A stretch of DNA of 64,000 nucleotides from Prorocentrum cordatum. Its lineage: Eukaryota > Sar > Dinophyceae > Prorocentrales > Prorocentraceae. The stretch is from positions 1-64,000 of the forward strand of contig CAUYUJ010022533.1 in the NCBI GenBank assembly GCA_963575745.1, read 5' to 3'. Shown here piece after piece: positions 28,500 through 40,004 of the stretch. Position 1 is the stretch's first letter. Each line of letters starts with the position of its first letter. A program made the position numbers and the translations under genes. The notes below the pieces were generated by a model, which saw nothing but the letters and a program-made list of their open reading frames with translations, made no database searches and was not told the DNA's origin.

Positions 28500-29400
28500 T
28501 TTTCCACAGTAAAGCGGCGGTGGATCACGCTCTCTCTAAGTTCATGAAAATAACTCAGGGGTCTAAGCTTGCTCAGGACTTCCTTACAGCTAAGATTGCT
28601 GAGGTTGATGGGGTCTTCATGGCCGAGCACCGCGCGCGCTGCCCGAAGGCCTTCCTTCTGAAGAAGCGTTGCAGGTTCATGATATGGGCTCCGCATGTTC
28701 AGAATGCCTTGGCTTCGCCAGGGGGAGGTGCTCATGGGGAAGTTGCGGCCGCCGTCCAGCCGGGCTCGTGCACCCGCAAGTTTTTGATTCAGGCGCCTAA
28801 AGCGTCGCAAGTTGGTTCAGGAGAATGTTGTTTATTCTCCTGGGGATGCGATTGAAACCGTGCATCGTTGCCGTGGGCGCGGTTCATTTGGTTCCGTCCA
28901 TCGGGGTCTCGGGTGCCAAGTCAGGTCGTCTCCGCGGGGTTGCTGAGCTTTTACGAGGGCTCTCGATTCCGTAGTTTCTGTTGGGGGGCTTCAGCGTGCC
29001 CGAGGATGTTTTGGAATATTCTGGCGTCCTGGAGTTGATGTCTGCCAGGGCGTGCCTGCCTGGCAACGTGCACTTCACTTGTGCGGTGGGTGAAACTATG
29101 ATTGAGCACGTCGTGGGCTCGCGCGTCTTCTACCCTCACCCGGCGGTGAATGCCGACCTGGCGCCCCCCTTCAAGACCCATGCGCGTCTCGACGCGGCCC
29201 TCTATATGGAAGCTTTTGCGGAGTCTGTCGGAGAAGCAAGCCCCGTGAGATCCCTGAGGCCTTGGGCCCTGGTAGTCACTGGCTCACTTACATGGCTCAG
29301 GCTAGTTCGAGTCTCCTGGAGGCCCCCTTGGCGATGCCTGAAGATATGGATTCTGCACTTCCTGAGCACGTGGTGGACCGCGTATCTGGAGCATTAGGTA
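28500..29400 (+). pseudogene. LINE C ORF2: endonuclease remains
   Basis: The early frame reads KAAVDHALSKFMKI...FLTAKIAEVDGVF. From about 28975 another reads LLGGFSVPEDVLEYSGVLEL, which aligns with the GGDFN-x-x-P-E-D-L motif of APE-type endonucleases but with Asp and Asn replaced. VHFTCAVGETMIEHVVGSR follows in place of the (I/L)DYF(I/L)VS motif, and then LAPPFKTHARLDAAL in place of the final PWKPH motif, which keeps the His. Domain identity is moderately supported; it is not active. Confidence 0.55.
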
Positions 29401-30010
29401 AGCAGTGCCTTACATGGTCACGTGCCCTAGAGTTGCAAGCCTGATCTCGTGGGCGCGCTGTCGCGGGCGACGCCAAGTTTTACCGCGGCCGAGGCTCGAC
29501 GTTGAAGGAACGGAAAGACAAGTCTCTGATGGTTCGAAGTGTACAGACGCAGAGATTCCGGAATCCTGATCTGTCTTAGTTGTCGTTGGTCTCGGCCCGT
29601 CTTTTCGAGCTTTGGAAGCTTTCTCGCAAGTGTCCTTTTTTTTCCGATGCTGCTCGGCCACATCGCGGCGTTCGCGCAGGTCTTGCTGCCGAGGTTGTCT
29701 CTCATCTTGCGCCGCTGGCGTCTACCACTGAGGCGAATGTTTGGCACGGCAGGCTTGACGCCCCCCCGGGCAATCCTGGTACTCTCCGAGAAGTGGCGCA
29801 TGCCGCAGACATGTTTGTTCGAAGGCTTGGTCACATGCCCATGGCATGACGAAGAAGTGCACGCCCACGTGGCTGAAGGCTTCTCTACCAAGAGGAGCTC
29901 GGCCTGTGCGCGGATATCTGAAGACTGAATATAAGGTTTGGGTGGAACGCGCTGAAACTAAGTCGGGCATTGTGAATACCCAAGCGAGCACGGTGAAACA
30001 TCGCAAGGAT
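29401..30010 (+). pseudogene. LINE C ORF2: inter-domain linker
   Basis: Fragments such as FELWKLSRKCPFFSDAARPH and VVSHLAPLASTTEANVWHGR in several frames fill the position between the endonuclease and RT. No domain is recognised. Confidence 0.4.
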
Positions 30011-30016
30011 TAGCGG

Positions 30017-31160
30017 GTGTCCTGGTGGACCCCGAATACTCATCAAGCTAGGTGTTTGAACGCTGGTTTGAACGAGTTGCGCTCGCTGGCGATGGTTCCC
30101 CTTGAAGAACACCCCCCCCTCGAGCTTCGCGATGTTGCTCGCGCGTGCACGTGTTTCTCTCCCGCGACGGCCATTGGCGTCGACCTTTGGAAACCTCCTC
30201 TTTTTCTCTCGGCGCCAGTTGATGCATTGGGAATGTTGGCTGGCATCCTGAAAATGGTGGGCTACCCTGAGTTGTCCGCCGCAGTGCCATGCGTGCATCA
30301 TGGCACTGCCCCCCAAGTCTGCGCACGATGAACGAGCAGCGGTGAAGTGCCCGGCCCTCTACCGCATATACTGTAAGGCGCGAGGCTTCGACATTGACCA
30401 CTTGAGCAAGAAGCAGATTGATTTCTGGGGCTCTGCGGTTAGAGGGTCGTCGGCCTTGAAGGCTGCGCTATTCCGAGAGCTACGTCATGAAGTGGCTCAC
30501 TCCTGGTGGGTTCTCGTCCGCCCCCACGCATTGGGACCTCGAGAAGTTGTTTTTTGGTCTCTGTGAACCCGAGCAGGCTCATTAAATGGCCTCCAATCAA
30601 GGGTGCCCTGGGCACCTTCTGTATTTGGGGCGCCTCGTCCACGCTGCTCCTAGGCCCCTGGAAGTGTCTGGGAGATCGTCACGAGTTATTGCGGCTGGGG
30701 GGGGTCTATTCTTGCTGGGCGTCGCCAGAGCATGCCCAGGGTCAAGTGCCACTTGCGCGGTGCCCTTGAGAAGGCTCATAATCGGATCCCCAGAGGCCCT
30801 GAAGGTAACCCAGATGTTAGAGTGGCCGTCAGGTCATACGCGGATAATATTGCACAGCTTCTGAATGGAACCGATGCGTTTATTTGCAGGTATCTGCCGT
30901 CGGCCGCTGCTGACTGATGCGCCGGCATCTCTGACCTCGGCTGCGTGGTCAGCAACAGGTCGCGCGCAGTTGCCTCGTCCGCCGAGCTGGGGAGGCAGCT
31001 CAGCGACGAACTTCGCAGGCTTGGTGTCGAGGTCAAGTTGGGTCGGGATGTCAGAGACCTCGGCACGAATACCACGGTCAACAAGAGACGTGCTGCTTGG
31101 AAAGTCCACCAAAGGAGGATCATCTCATTTCGTCGTGGGCGGAAGCTGGCGTAGTTTTGC
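30017..31160 (+). pseudogene. LINE C ORF2: reverse transcriptase (frameshifted)
   Basis: RT fragments in colinear order: LRDVARACTCFSPATAIGVD (RT N-terminal helix and T-A-I-G-V-D motif, about 30125-30190); MALPPKSAHDERAAVKCPALYRIYCKAR (K-P...R-P-I...A-L-Y-R-x-x-x-K motif, split here as PPKSAHDE and ALYRIYCKAR, from 30300); a WDLEKLFFG-type motif A near 30530; KCHLRGALEKA near 30740; VRSYADNIAQL, where motif C Y-x-D-D has become Y-A-D-N (about 30830-30855); and LGCVVSNRSRAVASSAELGR followed by VRDLGTNTT. At least four frame changes. The W-D-L-x-K motif A and these post-palm blocks differ from LINEs B and D, so C belongs to another family. Confidence 0.75.
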
Positions 31161-31319
31161 AGATTGCGTGGTGCCTCTCGGAAAGTTGTCACACCAGGTG
31201 CCCTGGCCGCGGGTCCCTGGGGCCATGGGGTCTTGGGGCTCCCTCCAGGGGCTCCCAGGCAGATTCGTGCTTCGGCGGCTTCGTGCGCTGGTTTCTGGAA
31301 GCCAGGTCCTTGCACCGCC

Positions 31320-31975
31320 TCCGTCATTCGCGCACTTAAGGATTATAGTGATGATCTTATTTACCGGCTGCGTGTGGAACAGCTAGCTATGTTATCGGAA
31401 GTGCGGCCTAGTCCATCGGCCGGCCTTGCGAACGGTATCCGGCGTTCTTGGAACCAGTTGCATGAGAAGCTTGGTAAACCAGCTCAGTCTAACCGTTGCA
31501 GGCATGTTCGCGGGCCTATTGCTGCTGTCCACGCCTACGCCACTGTTTTAGATCTCGGGCTGGAACCACGAGAAGTTGATCTTTAGATCGCTGAAGGCAG
31601 AGCACCGTTCAGAATGAATGGACCTGATTTCCGATACCACCTCAAGTCATGTGTACGCGAGAGGTGCTCTGCCGCAGTTTGGGCCAATGCGTCCCAGCAC
31701 GACTGCGGGCGAGGCCTCGAAAGTGGAGCTGAGTCTACAATAGTTCGACGGGAGCACAAGAAGCTGCTTCAAGATGAAGATTATGCTGGCGCAGCGCTTC
31801 TAGCCACCGTCGCGGTTGGTGGTTGCTGGCCCGAGGGCAGACTGCTTGACGCAGGCTATTGCGCGGATGGGAAGTGTTTCAGATGTGGCGATGTCGTCGA
31901 ACCCCCGTTGCATACGACGTGGTTTGGCCCAGCTAATTCCAACCAGCCCGTGCGATCCTGCGGTGCGTGATAGTG
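31320..31975 (+). pseudogene. LINE C ORF2: C-terminal Cys/His region
   Basis: IRRSWNQLHEKLGKP and GPIAAVHAYATVLDLGLEPR, a stop at 31584-31586, then FRYHLKSCVRERCSAAVW, LLATVAVGGCWPEGRLLDAG and CADGKCFRCGDVVEPPLHTTW. The G-G-x-W-x-x-x-R-x-x-x-A-G block followed by C-x2-C-G and H-x3-W is a recurrent end domain of dinoflagellate retroelement proteins, probably zinc-binding. It lies about 525 bp from the element end. Confidence 0.6.
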
Positions 31976-32500
31976 AATTCCTGGTGACTGGAGCTGAGCA
32001 AGCAGACCCTCGCAGCGCCTTCTACGCACGATGGCTCCCGAGTATCGATGCTAGCCGTGGGCGTATTCGTCCTCCTCGTGAGCTCGCGTGGTCTTGGGGC
32101 CTTCATAGTGCTTCCCCTGAAGTTCATGGTGGTAATGGGCCTTGATGGCTCAGGAGGGCCCCATGCGCTTGATAAAAAGGCAACGTAGATGTGATGGGCC
32201 ATGGTTCGTCTTGGGATGGCTGAGGACCTGGACGCGCGCTTGAATCGTGTATTGTTCGGTGCTCTTCCACCCGTGAGCAGTCTAGCCCCCCGCGCTGGGT
32301 TGTACACCTTTTTTATGTTGATTTCTCAGACTGGCGATGTCACTTGCTGTTCTGATGATCTCCCACTGGCGAAGTTTTTATCGTCAGCCGCGAGTTCAGG
32401 TGTTAGCTATTAGCAATATGACTGACCTGTGGGTCCGGATCTGGGCTGCCCTCGATGATCGGGGTCCTGGTCGGATCGACATCCTCCGCATGCTTGCGAA
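31976..32500 (+). other. LINE C 3' region
   Basis: No coding family is recognised. The last bases GAATCTGAATCTGAATC lead into ATCATCGACAGC. The 3' end is not a poly(A) tail and blends into the ATC target. Confidence 0.4.
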
Positions 32501-32504
32501 TCTG

Positions 32505-32745
32505 AATCTGAATCATCATCGACAGCATCACCACCATCATGGCCATCGGTAACACTAGCATCAGCATCAGCATCAGCATCCTACTCAGCATCAGCAGCAT
32601 CGTCCGCATTGTCATCCTCATCGTCATCATCATCGTCAGCATCAGCTGCATCCTCATCAGTTGCATCCGTGGCATCATCATCATCAACATCATCACCATC
32701 ATAATATGTATCATTATCATCATTATTATGATCAGTACCACCATC
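32505..32745 (+). repeat. (ATC)n tract of CRU-2, right part
   Basis: ATC/ATCAGC/ATCGTC triplets resume after LINE C. The CRU then continues with AATATCTTCGTCCGCCCG as in CRU-1 near 17510. Confidence 0.85.
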
Positions 32746-35699
32746 ATCATCGCCATAATCCTTCTTCTTGCCTAAAATATCTTCGTCCGCCCGTCTCCTC
32801 CATCCTCCTCATATTCCTTGTCCTCCTCCTCCTCATGCTCCTCGTTCTCCTTCCTCCTCGGCCGCCTGTCTCCCTCTCCTCTCCACATATTCTCCTCTGC
32901 TTTTCCGCGCCTCCCTCCCCCCCCCGGGGCTCCCGTCCCCGAGGCGCGCGAGGCACCTGAGCGTGGGCCCGCCCCCCCACAGATGAAGGCTGGGCACCAG
33001 CACAATGGCAGCATCAAAATGCCCCGTACCCCATCATCGAGCCGCGGAAGCACTGTGCCTCACTCCGCGGGCCGCGGCGCCCTCCTCGGCAACCATGAGC
33101 CGCTCCTGCGGGACGTGCCACGGGGAGGGTGCCCTCCTGGTCCTCGTCGCCCACGTTGGCCGTCCGAGCGAGCCAACCATACGCTTGCACCGTAGGGATG
33201 CAACTCGAGGGAGGTCAAATACAGCATCCGCGATGGTACAATCAAGACGCCGAAGTAAGGAACAGCTTTGGTTCAGAAGGGGCTCGATGTTCCCCAGGTC
33301 CTCCTATGGCTGTTCATCTCGCCCTCCTCGTGCACGCAGGCGCTTTGGGGGCCAAAACGCGGCCTCGTTTCTTATTGTTTGTTCCTTACTTCAGCAGCCC
33401 GACTGCATATCCGTGCTTCCGTGGCCGATACGTGGCCTAATCCGGCCACGTCCCGTTGAACCAATGTCGTTTCTTCCCGTCTAAGATCGCGCAGTCGGGT
33501 TAAATATTGGGCCGGATGTGCTCGTGTCTGGCCCGATGGCCTTTGAATCTGGCTGGGAATCCAGTCGCCCTTCTTGCGGGAACTTCGAATAAGTTTTAGC
33601 TTGGGTCCAGAGTCGGTGTCTACGCCCCCGTGCTTCGGCAGGGAGGCCGCATGACACTTCAATTTCTTGCCGCGACGACCAACCAAAAGCCATGTCCTTT
33701 GGCCTCCCCGTGCCGTGGGCTGCGCACATGCCTTCGACAATGATCAGCGCACCCCTTTCCTGGACGCCCCCCTCTTTTTGGCATTGCCCAGATGAGTGCA
33801 TGTTATGTTTGTCGCGGGTCATCGAGGAGCATCTTGGATCATCGGCGACCAACCGAAAAATATGTCCCACAGCCGCGCGCCACGCTGCAGCGGGAGCTGG
33901 CAATCCGCGGGCCGCGCACTCACGGACCGCGTCAGTGCGCGCGCCGCGCGCACAGCTCGCCCCGAGAGCATGCAGCAGGGTGTGCGCACGGAGGGCCGCC
34001 CATCTGATGCCTTACGGTCGGACCGCCGTACAATACCCAGGTCGGGTCGGAAGGGTGCCCTGATGTTCTTCGTGTAAATTTGATGTTTTTGTGTATCCTG
34101 GGGTGTTTTTGTCCGCGGGGGTCTCATGTTCCTTAAGGAGGCATTTGGGTCCCAGGTCGGGTTGTCGCTGCCTTGGTGCGCCCGCCCGTGTTCAACATTT
34201 GATCGATTTTGGCGAGCAGGAGCGGACGGCGAGGTTCGAGATCTTGGGAACGGGAAAGTGTTTGCCCTTTACGTCCTCCGGGGGCCGTTATTGGCCCCGG
34301 GACCGTCGGATACGGAACTTGGGCGAAAAACTGCACCAGGTAGAATCCTGGAGAAGTCCGGGGACCGATTTTGAGCGGATTCGGCTGCATCCCCCCTCCT
34401 GAGATTTTCTGGGGCCCCAACAAGTTCACACAACGTGTACCGAGTTCAAAATTCATGCGTTAACGCGCTGTGTGTTTTGCTCGGCACGTGTTGGTTCACG
34501 TATTTGCGAACGCATCGTTGTGGACTTGCGTCTGCAGTCGTCGCGTCGATATCCTTGTCAACACGCTACGTGTTGCGTGCTGCGCATCGGGGCAGCTTAC
34601 ACAATTCATTCGAGTGATACGCACCAAGTTTTCCACTGCCCCCAAGATTCCCCATTGTCCCACGCTGGCTCCATCCGCGGGACGTGCTCAAGTCGCGAAG
34701 TAGGCAGGCACGGCCAGGTCTTGCTTCCCTCTCTTCTGTTTTATGTCCATCCTCATCCCTCTGCCTCTCCCTCCTCCCTTCCCCATTCCCTCCCGCCCTC
34801 GCCCCCTCCTCAACTCCATTTCCCGTCCCCCCTTGTCCTGTCTCTCCGCCTTCCCCTCGTTCCCCGTTTTCCCCCGTGGGCCACCATCAACTCTCGCAAT
34901 CTAGGCGGCCGCGGGATGCCTTTGATGAATGGTAGCGTTTCTCATGGCACCGCCAGCAAAAACCCGTCAACGACGCGCGCCGCGCTGCGAGGGCAATCGC
35001 GTGGAATCCCCGCCGCGCGCTCAGCGACAACCAGCCTTCGTTACGGCGCCCGCGCCGTGGCCTCTGATTCAACGATGCCCCACGAAGCGTCGTCTCTCAT
35101 TCTCAACGCATAGATTTCCCCCGCCCATCGCGTCTGAGCGTTTTACCCTTGCTTCTTCTACTGGCGCACGATTGTGCCATCAAGCGTCGCGCAGGTGCAG
35201 CCCACGCGGGTTCATGCGGGAATCGCTCGCACGACGCCCCGCTAACGAGGCGAAGGAACATCCTGCTCGCGCCTGCGTCGGCAAAAGCGCGCGAACGACA
35301 GGTGCGGCGAATGCCCGGGTCGTCCCTTGGACGCGCCTAGAAACCGCAAGGCGCGATGTGCGGTGACACATATGGTCGCGCAAGGAAGCCACGCCCGAAA
35401 GTCATCCCAGGCGCACTGCTAAGCACCAAGACCACCTGCCGACATAGCCGTGTCGACGGTACCGGTTGGTCGGCACCAGGCACGGTAGTGGCCATCATGT
35501 TTGTCATATGGGTTGATCGTATCATTGTGTTCGTTTTCATCTTCACCCGTACTGCCTCCGCTATCGCTCTCACCTCTAGCGCCGCGGCCCACTCGAGGAT
35601 TGACTCCACAAGGGGAAGGGGGGAAAGCACATGAGCCTAGCGAAGGACCCAAACACATGCAGTTGTGAATGCCGTCGTTGTGGATATCGCCTTCGGTGA

Positions 35700-36280
35700 A
35701 ATTCGGGCCACGAAAGGTGAAGGGTGTGCCAGAGTGAGCCTGGCGGACGCACCAGGCCACGCCCACTGGGGTCTTAGGTGGAGCTCCCCTCATGGGGCCA
35801 CGGAGCGTGTGAAGTGGGTGGCGAAATTGGTGTGGCGGACGCATGCGGCTCCTCCACCCACAAGCACAAGGGCATTAGGTGGAGCTCTACAGGGGGTCAC
35901 GAAATTCGCGGGGGGAATGCCAAAATGAGTGTGGCGGACGCATGCGGCAGCAGCCACTGGGGCCTTTCGTGGGATTCCTAGCTAGGCCACAAAACGTGTA
36001 ATGGTGTGCCGAAATCAGCGTGGCACACGCATGCGGCCGCAGCCGCTAAGGCCTTAGGTGGAGCTCCCCATCGGCCACGAAACGTATGAGGAGGGTGCCG
36101 AAACGAATGTGGCGGACGCATGCGGCCGCAGCCACTGGGGCGTTAGGCGGGGCCCCCATATGGGGCCACGAAACGTATGAGTGATTCGCCAACATGGGTG
36201 TGGCGGACGCATGCGGCCGCAGCCGCTGGGGCCTTAGATGGAGCTCCCCATGAGGCCACGAAGCGTGTAAGGGTTGTGCC
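35700..36280 (+). repeat. ~90-bp minisatellite of CRU-2
   Basis: Six to seven units of the GTGTGGCGGACGCATGCGGC family (cores near 35740, 35831, 35930, 36020, 36108, 36199), colinear with those at 20590-21135. Confidence 0.85.
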
Positions 36281-37959
36281 AGGATGTGTGTGATGACGAC
36301 GGTGATGATGAGGCTGATGGCAGTGATGATTGGTGATGGCATGCGGAGGGCAGAGGCAGGGATAAGTGGGGGAGGCGGGAAGAGGAATGATGAGGAGGAG
36401 GGGGCAGCGGGAGAAGTGGAGCGCGGCGCTGTCTCGTCAAACGATTGGGAACGAAACGTAAAACGGCACCGCGAGGCGCACGGCTGCCCCTGGGTCATCC
36501 CTTCGGCTCCTGCATGGGCAGTGTCCGCCGGTGGTGCGTCTTGGGCTCGTCCATGATTCGCCATGAGGGAAACTGGTCCCGAGGGAAACGGGTCAAACGT
36601 TGTTTCGCATGTTTCGGTCTTCTGGCGCCCTCCAGTGGCCCCAGGACTGTCAAACAAATCTTCAGGATGATGAGCTGGTCCCTGGGGAAGGCTCCAAGGT
36701 CCAGGACCGACTATCTTCAGGACCCGTTGGACGTGAGCAAGGCCGTGTGCGACTGTGTACGACAGGTGTTCTTTCGAGGGCCAGCGTGCCTTTCAGGGCG
36801 ATGCCAGTTGAGCGTTGACGGTGGAGCTGTGCGACCCGCCGTTAGATCCTGGGGCTCATCTAAGGGGCCTCTCGAGCATAAGCTTAAACTTTCTGAATTC
36901 CTCGCGGATGTCTCGGATCTGCGCTGGGCCCTCCTGGCGGCACGCGCTCCGCGATCCATGGAGACAGGGTCCCCGTGCTGATCCAAGAAATGTCCGTGGA
37001 CCTCCGAAGGTTTATGTTTATGCAGTTGTGTGTTCCTCTACGGACGTTTCTTGGTGTCTCTTGGGAGCCTCTCGAACCGTCCTTTGGATCCTGCTGGGAG
37101 AGTGGTGGAGGCCTGTTGGACCGTCTAGGAGGCCTAATGGGAACAAGTGGGGGGGGGCCGCATTGGGGCCAAGGCTTTTATTTCGATGGTAATTGCCATG
37201 TTCGACGCTCGTGTTTGCACATCGACGTGTTCGGCTGCAGGGGGTGAAAACGAGGCTTTGAGACCCAGCGGTCCGCCAATGTTGGGGCCATGGGGAAGGT
37301 TGGGTTGAGAGGCGCACACCTCCCTACGGGATTCAAGGACTGAAGGAAGGAGCTAGGGATGCATCCCTGAGCCACCGGCAGCACAGAGGGCTTGTGGGAT
37401 TCATCATCCGTCCGCGTTCCCCCTCTCTTCTCCCCCCTCCTCCCCCCTTCCGCCTGCGCCTTCTTGCCCCCCCCCCCCCTCCTCCTCCATCCTGTGTCTC
37501 GCCCTCCTCCTCCCATCCTGAAGCATCCCACTGCGTAATAACCTACAGTATATGCGATATGCGATAGGCATTCGTCGTCGCAATCGCCATCCCATCTCCC
37601 ATCCCATATCACCCATCTCCTCGTATCCTCGTTCCCTTCTCTCCTCGTATCCTCTCCCATATCACCCATCTCCTCGCTATCCCCGTCTCACCTTCCTTCA
37701 TCCTCTTCTTCCACCTCGTATCCCATCTCCCATCCCATATCACCCATCTCCTGGCTCTCCTCACTCATTTCAAGTTCCATCTCCCATCGTCAGCACTAAG
37801 CATGTCTCCCCCGGTCCTCCCAACTCCTTCCTGTTCCCTTCCTCCCTTCCTCTCGTCCTCCTCCTCCTCCGTCCCTCCTCCTCCCTCTCTCGTCCGCCCT
37901 CCTTCCCCTTCCGCCGAGCCATCCTCCTCCTCCATCCCTCCTCCTCGCCCCCCTCGCCA

Positions 37960-38063
37960 TCAGCATTATCACCATTATCATCGTCATCATCACCAGCATC
38001 AGCATCAGCATCAGCATCAGCATCAGAAGCATCATCAACATCATAATAATCATCATCATCATC
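37960..38063 (+). repeat. (ATC)n tract of CRU-3, left part
   Basis: ATC/ATCAGC triplets running directly into the spliced leader of LINE B. Confidence 0.85.
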
Positions 38064-38085
38064 CGTAGCCATGTTGGCTCAAGCT
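38064..38085 (+). other. Spliced-leader (DinoSL) sequence at the 5' end of LINE B
   Basis: TCCGTAGCCATG then TTGGCTCAAG: 21 of 22 positions match the leader, with G for T at 38074. It begins exactly where the ATC repeat stops. No clear relict leader follows. Confidence 0.9.
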
Positions 38086-38129
38086 TGGTTGCAGCCGAGG
38101 GCCTCTTGAGCATTTTGCCACAGGGGCTG

Positions 38130-38960
38130 TTGTGGGCACTGTATCCAGTTCAGTGTGCGATCTCGTTTCTCCCTCCGCTGCTGCTGCTATGGCGGATGTC
38201 GCGTCGATCAAGTCTCTGCTGTCCGAGCACCTTGCCAGTACTATTAACTTGCGCGTCTTGGTGCGCTGGAGCAGGCACATCAGTCATTCGTCTCGAAGGT
38301 TCCGTCTTCGCATGCAGTGCCATTCTCGGGAACAAGAAGGGCCGTTGACTCGGACAGTATCACGTCGGTTGGAAGCGATTCAGCTGTTCTTAAGGACGCC
38401 CATCGTTTGCTCATCCTGGGGTTTAAGGACCGTCGCAAGTGTGCGACTGAACAGGCGGTGATGCTCACTCGGATCCGCGCATGTGACCTACAGAATAAGG
38501 TGACTCTTGATTTCCCCTCCCCTGCGATGGCGTTGGCTTGCCGGACCATTTCAGGAAGTTGGGTGAAACGCACGCTGTGCCGAACCCTCGGGACCCGCAC
38601 GATCCCTGGCCTCTCCGTGTTCGCAGGAACCTGTCTCCACAGCATCGTCTTTTGTTCTTCCAGATGGGGAAAGTGCGTCAGGCGTTGCAGGAAGAGCTGA
38701 GTAAGGCAGGGATTCTGGCGAATTTGAACGGGATTGGAGGGGCGTTTTCGCGCTCCGCTCGAAGGAGGCCCCGATGTTCCATTGCAGTAGCTGCCTTCAG
38801 AATGCCCGTGTAATCCACATGCGTATCGAGGAGGAAGGGCCCGCAGTTATGGAGCTGCAGTCAGTTCGCGCCGAATCCGAGACTGCGTTCGAGTCGGTTC
38901 CTTCCCGCCCCTTTTTGAGGGGGGGCCGAATGGCCAGGCGGCAGCAACATCTGTAATGCG
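38130..38960 (+). pseudogene. LINE B ORF1 remnants, possible RRM domain
   Basis: Pieces in several frames: ADVASIKSLLSEHLASTINL (helical start), LKDAHRLLILGFKDRRKCAT (an L-x-I-x-G-F strand like RNP2) and LQNKVTLDFPSPAMALACRT (like RNP1), then MPDHFRKLGETHAVPNPRDP, FFQMGKVRQALQEELSKAG and VIHMRIEEEGPAVMELQSVR. Order and content fit an RRM-type LINE ORF1 protein that binds element RNA. Frameshifts near 38420, 38545 and 38770 break it. The RRM assignment is tentative. Confidence 0.55.
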
Positions 38961-39199
38961 CCCAGGGGCCCAGTCTTGGACTTGAGGGAGAGTGGCGCGG
39001 TTCTGGCCACTGCTGGGGCCCCCATAGTCGTGGCAGCGCCACCCAGCCTCAGTGCGTTTCTGATCAGTCCTTCGATGGGGGTGGCACCCTTTGAAACGTC
39101 TCTGCCTTTCTCGCCGCCGCCGCCCTTTGCTCTCTCTGCTCTCACTTGGAACTCTAGGGTGGCTCTTTGCTTCCATCTCTCATGCCTCCCTTCGTGCTT

Positions 39200-39985
39200 C
39201 CAGACGGTGCCATCAGTTGCGCGCGCATTCTCGACGGTCCAGTATGTTGTGTATACAAGAGACTCATGGCACTCAGGGCGATGCCACGGCCATTCTGACT
39301 GACTTGCGCGGGTGCTCCACGGGCTTCTCTGGCGGCAATTCTGGCATCGCGGGTGGCGTGCTCACTGTTCCCTTTCCTGCTCTACGCCGACTCTTCACGG
39401 CTATCGAACGCTATCCTATTGTTCCTGGCAGAATTTTCCTATAGAAATGCAATGGCCACTATGGGACCTCATGGGTGCTCAACGTTCATCTCCCGACCTC
39501 TGGTGAGCCCGCCTGGGCCTTCATCCGTGTTCTGCTCCGTATTCGCGGCGCTCTTGCTGTCGCTGGGGGCGCCTTGGTTTTTGCGCGTGGTGGCTTTCAT
39601 TTCACATTGGAAGAGGAAGGGTGCCAGTGCGCGGATGGGTCTGGGTGGCGCCCTGGGGGCCGATACCGTCATGCCGATTTGTTCGGCACTTCCCACGCTG
39701 GACGGAGTTGCACCAACCCGGGCCGACCCGCCGCGGGACCCAGAACGGGCAGCTGGTACACGTGAGTCGCCCTGATCGCATTTATGCGACGAGCCCATCT
39801 GCCATCCTGTCGGACTTCACGGTCACGTGTTCTGTTGTTGGTAAAGGGCTCTTTTCGGGACTGTCTCTGGCCTCATTCCTGTTATTGCCACGGTCCGACA
39901 GTTTTCTCCCGCCGAATTCCCGCGGATCCCATCCTGGGTTGGTCGACATCCTAGCTGTCATGCGGAATTGGCGTTCCTTCTGAGT
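39200..39985 (+). pseudogene. LINE B ORF2: APE-type endonuclease (frameshifted)
   Basis: SMLCIQETHGTQGDA (39238-39285) carries the catalytic Q-E-T-H motif. SGIAGGVLT follows, the G-G motif. After frame changes come WTELHQPGPTR and VSRPDRIYATSPSAILSDF (the D-R-I-Y motif, about 39765-39810). In the segment after FSGLS the S-D-H motif is not clean in one frame. The N-terminal Asn motif is not found. Inactive. Confidence 0.7.
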
Positions 39986-40004
39986 GGCCTGGACAGGTCT
40001 CTGC

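Larger units (their letters stand above)
27376..28540. repeat. Foldback structure: inverted arms around a G-rich minisatellite
   Basis: Left arm 27376-27600 and right arm about 28170-28540 are inverted copies. The left carries three units of TCACTACCGGTTCGAACCCC (27426, 27478 and 27539, with small changes). The right carries three inverted units (28191, 28247, 28303). The outermost arm bases also match: the left read in reverse gives AAVEHALSELRKYT and the right read forward gives AAVDHALSKFMKIT. The loop (27600-28165) is minisatellite. Long G and C runs fill the arms. GGTTCGAACC is a perfect 10-bp palindrome resembling a polymerase III B box, but no tRNA fold is possible. Confidence 0.75.
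25791..32500 (+). mobile_element. LINE C: spliced-leader-headed LINE in the CRU-2 (ATC)n tract
   Basis: 6.7-kb element starting with a DinoSL-like sequence and ending at GAATCTGAATCTGAATC, after which ATC triplets resume. Contents in order: zinc-finger/coiled-coil ORF1 (frameshifted), a foldback structure, endonuclease remains, linker, RT, thumb and Cys-rich tail. All ORF2 domains carry disabling changes. It is younger than or concurrent with the tract and has the same orientation as LINEs B, C' and D. Confidence 0.8.
22098..37195 (+). repeat. CRU-2: composite repeat unit interrupted by two LINEs
   Basis: The 5' block begins at 22098 (GTTCGACGCTCG). The pyrimidine tract is 22310-22750, the left (ATC)n 22750-22943, the LINE block 22944-32500, the right (ATC)n 32505-32745, the second pyrimidine tract 32760-32935, the long block to 35695, the minisatellite 35700-36280 and the end block to 37195. 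Without the LINEs it is about 5.5 kb. Anchors shared with CRU-1 include the TGGCTGTTCATCTCGCC segment at 33305 and ATCGAGGAGCATCTTGGATC at 33821. Confidence 0.85.
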
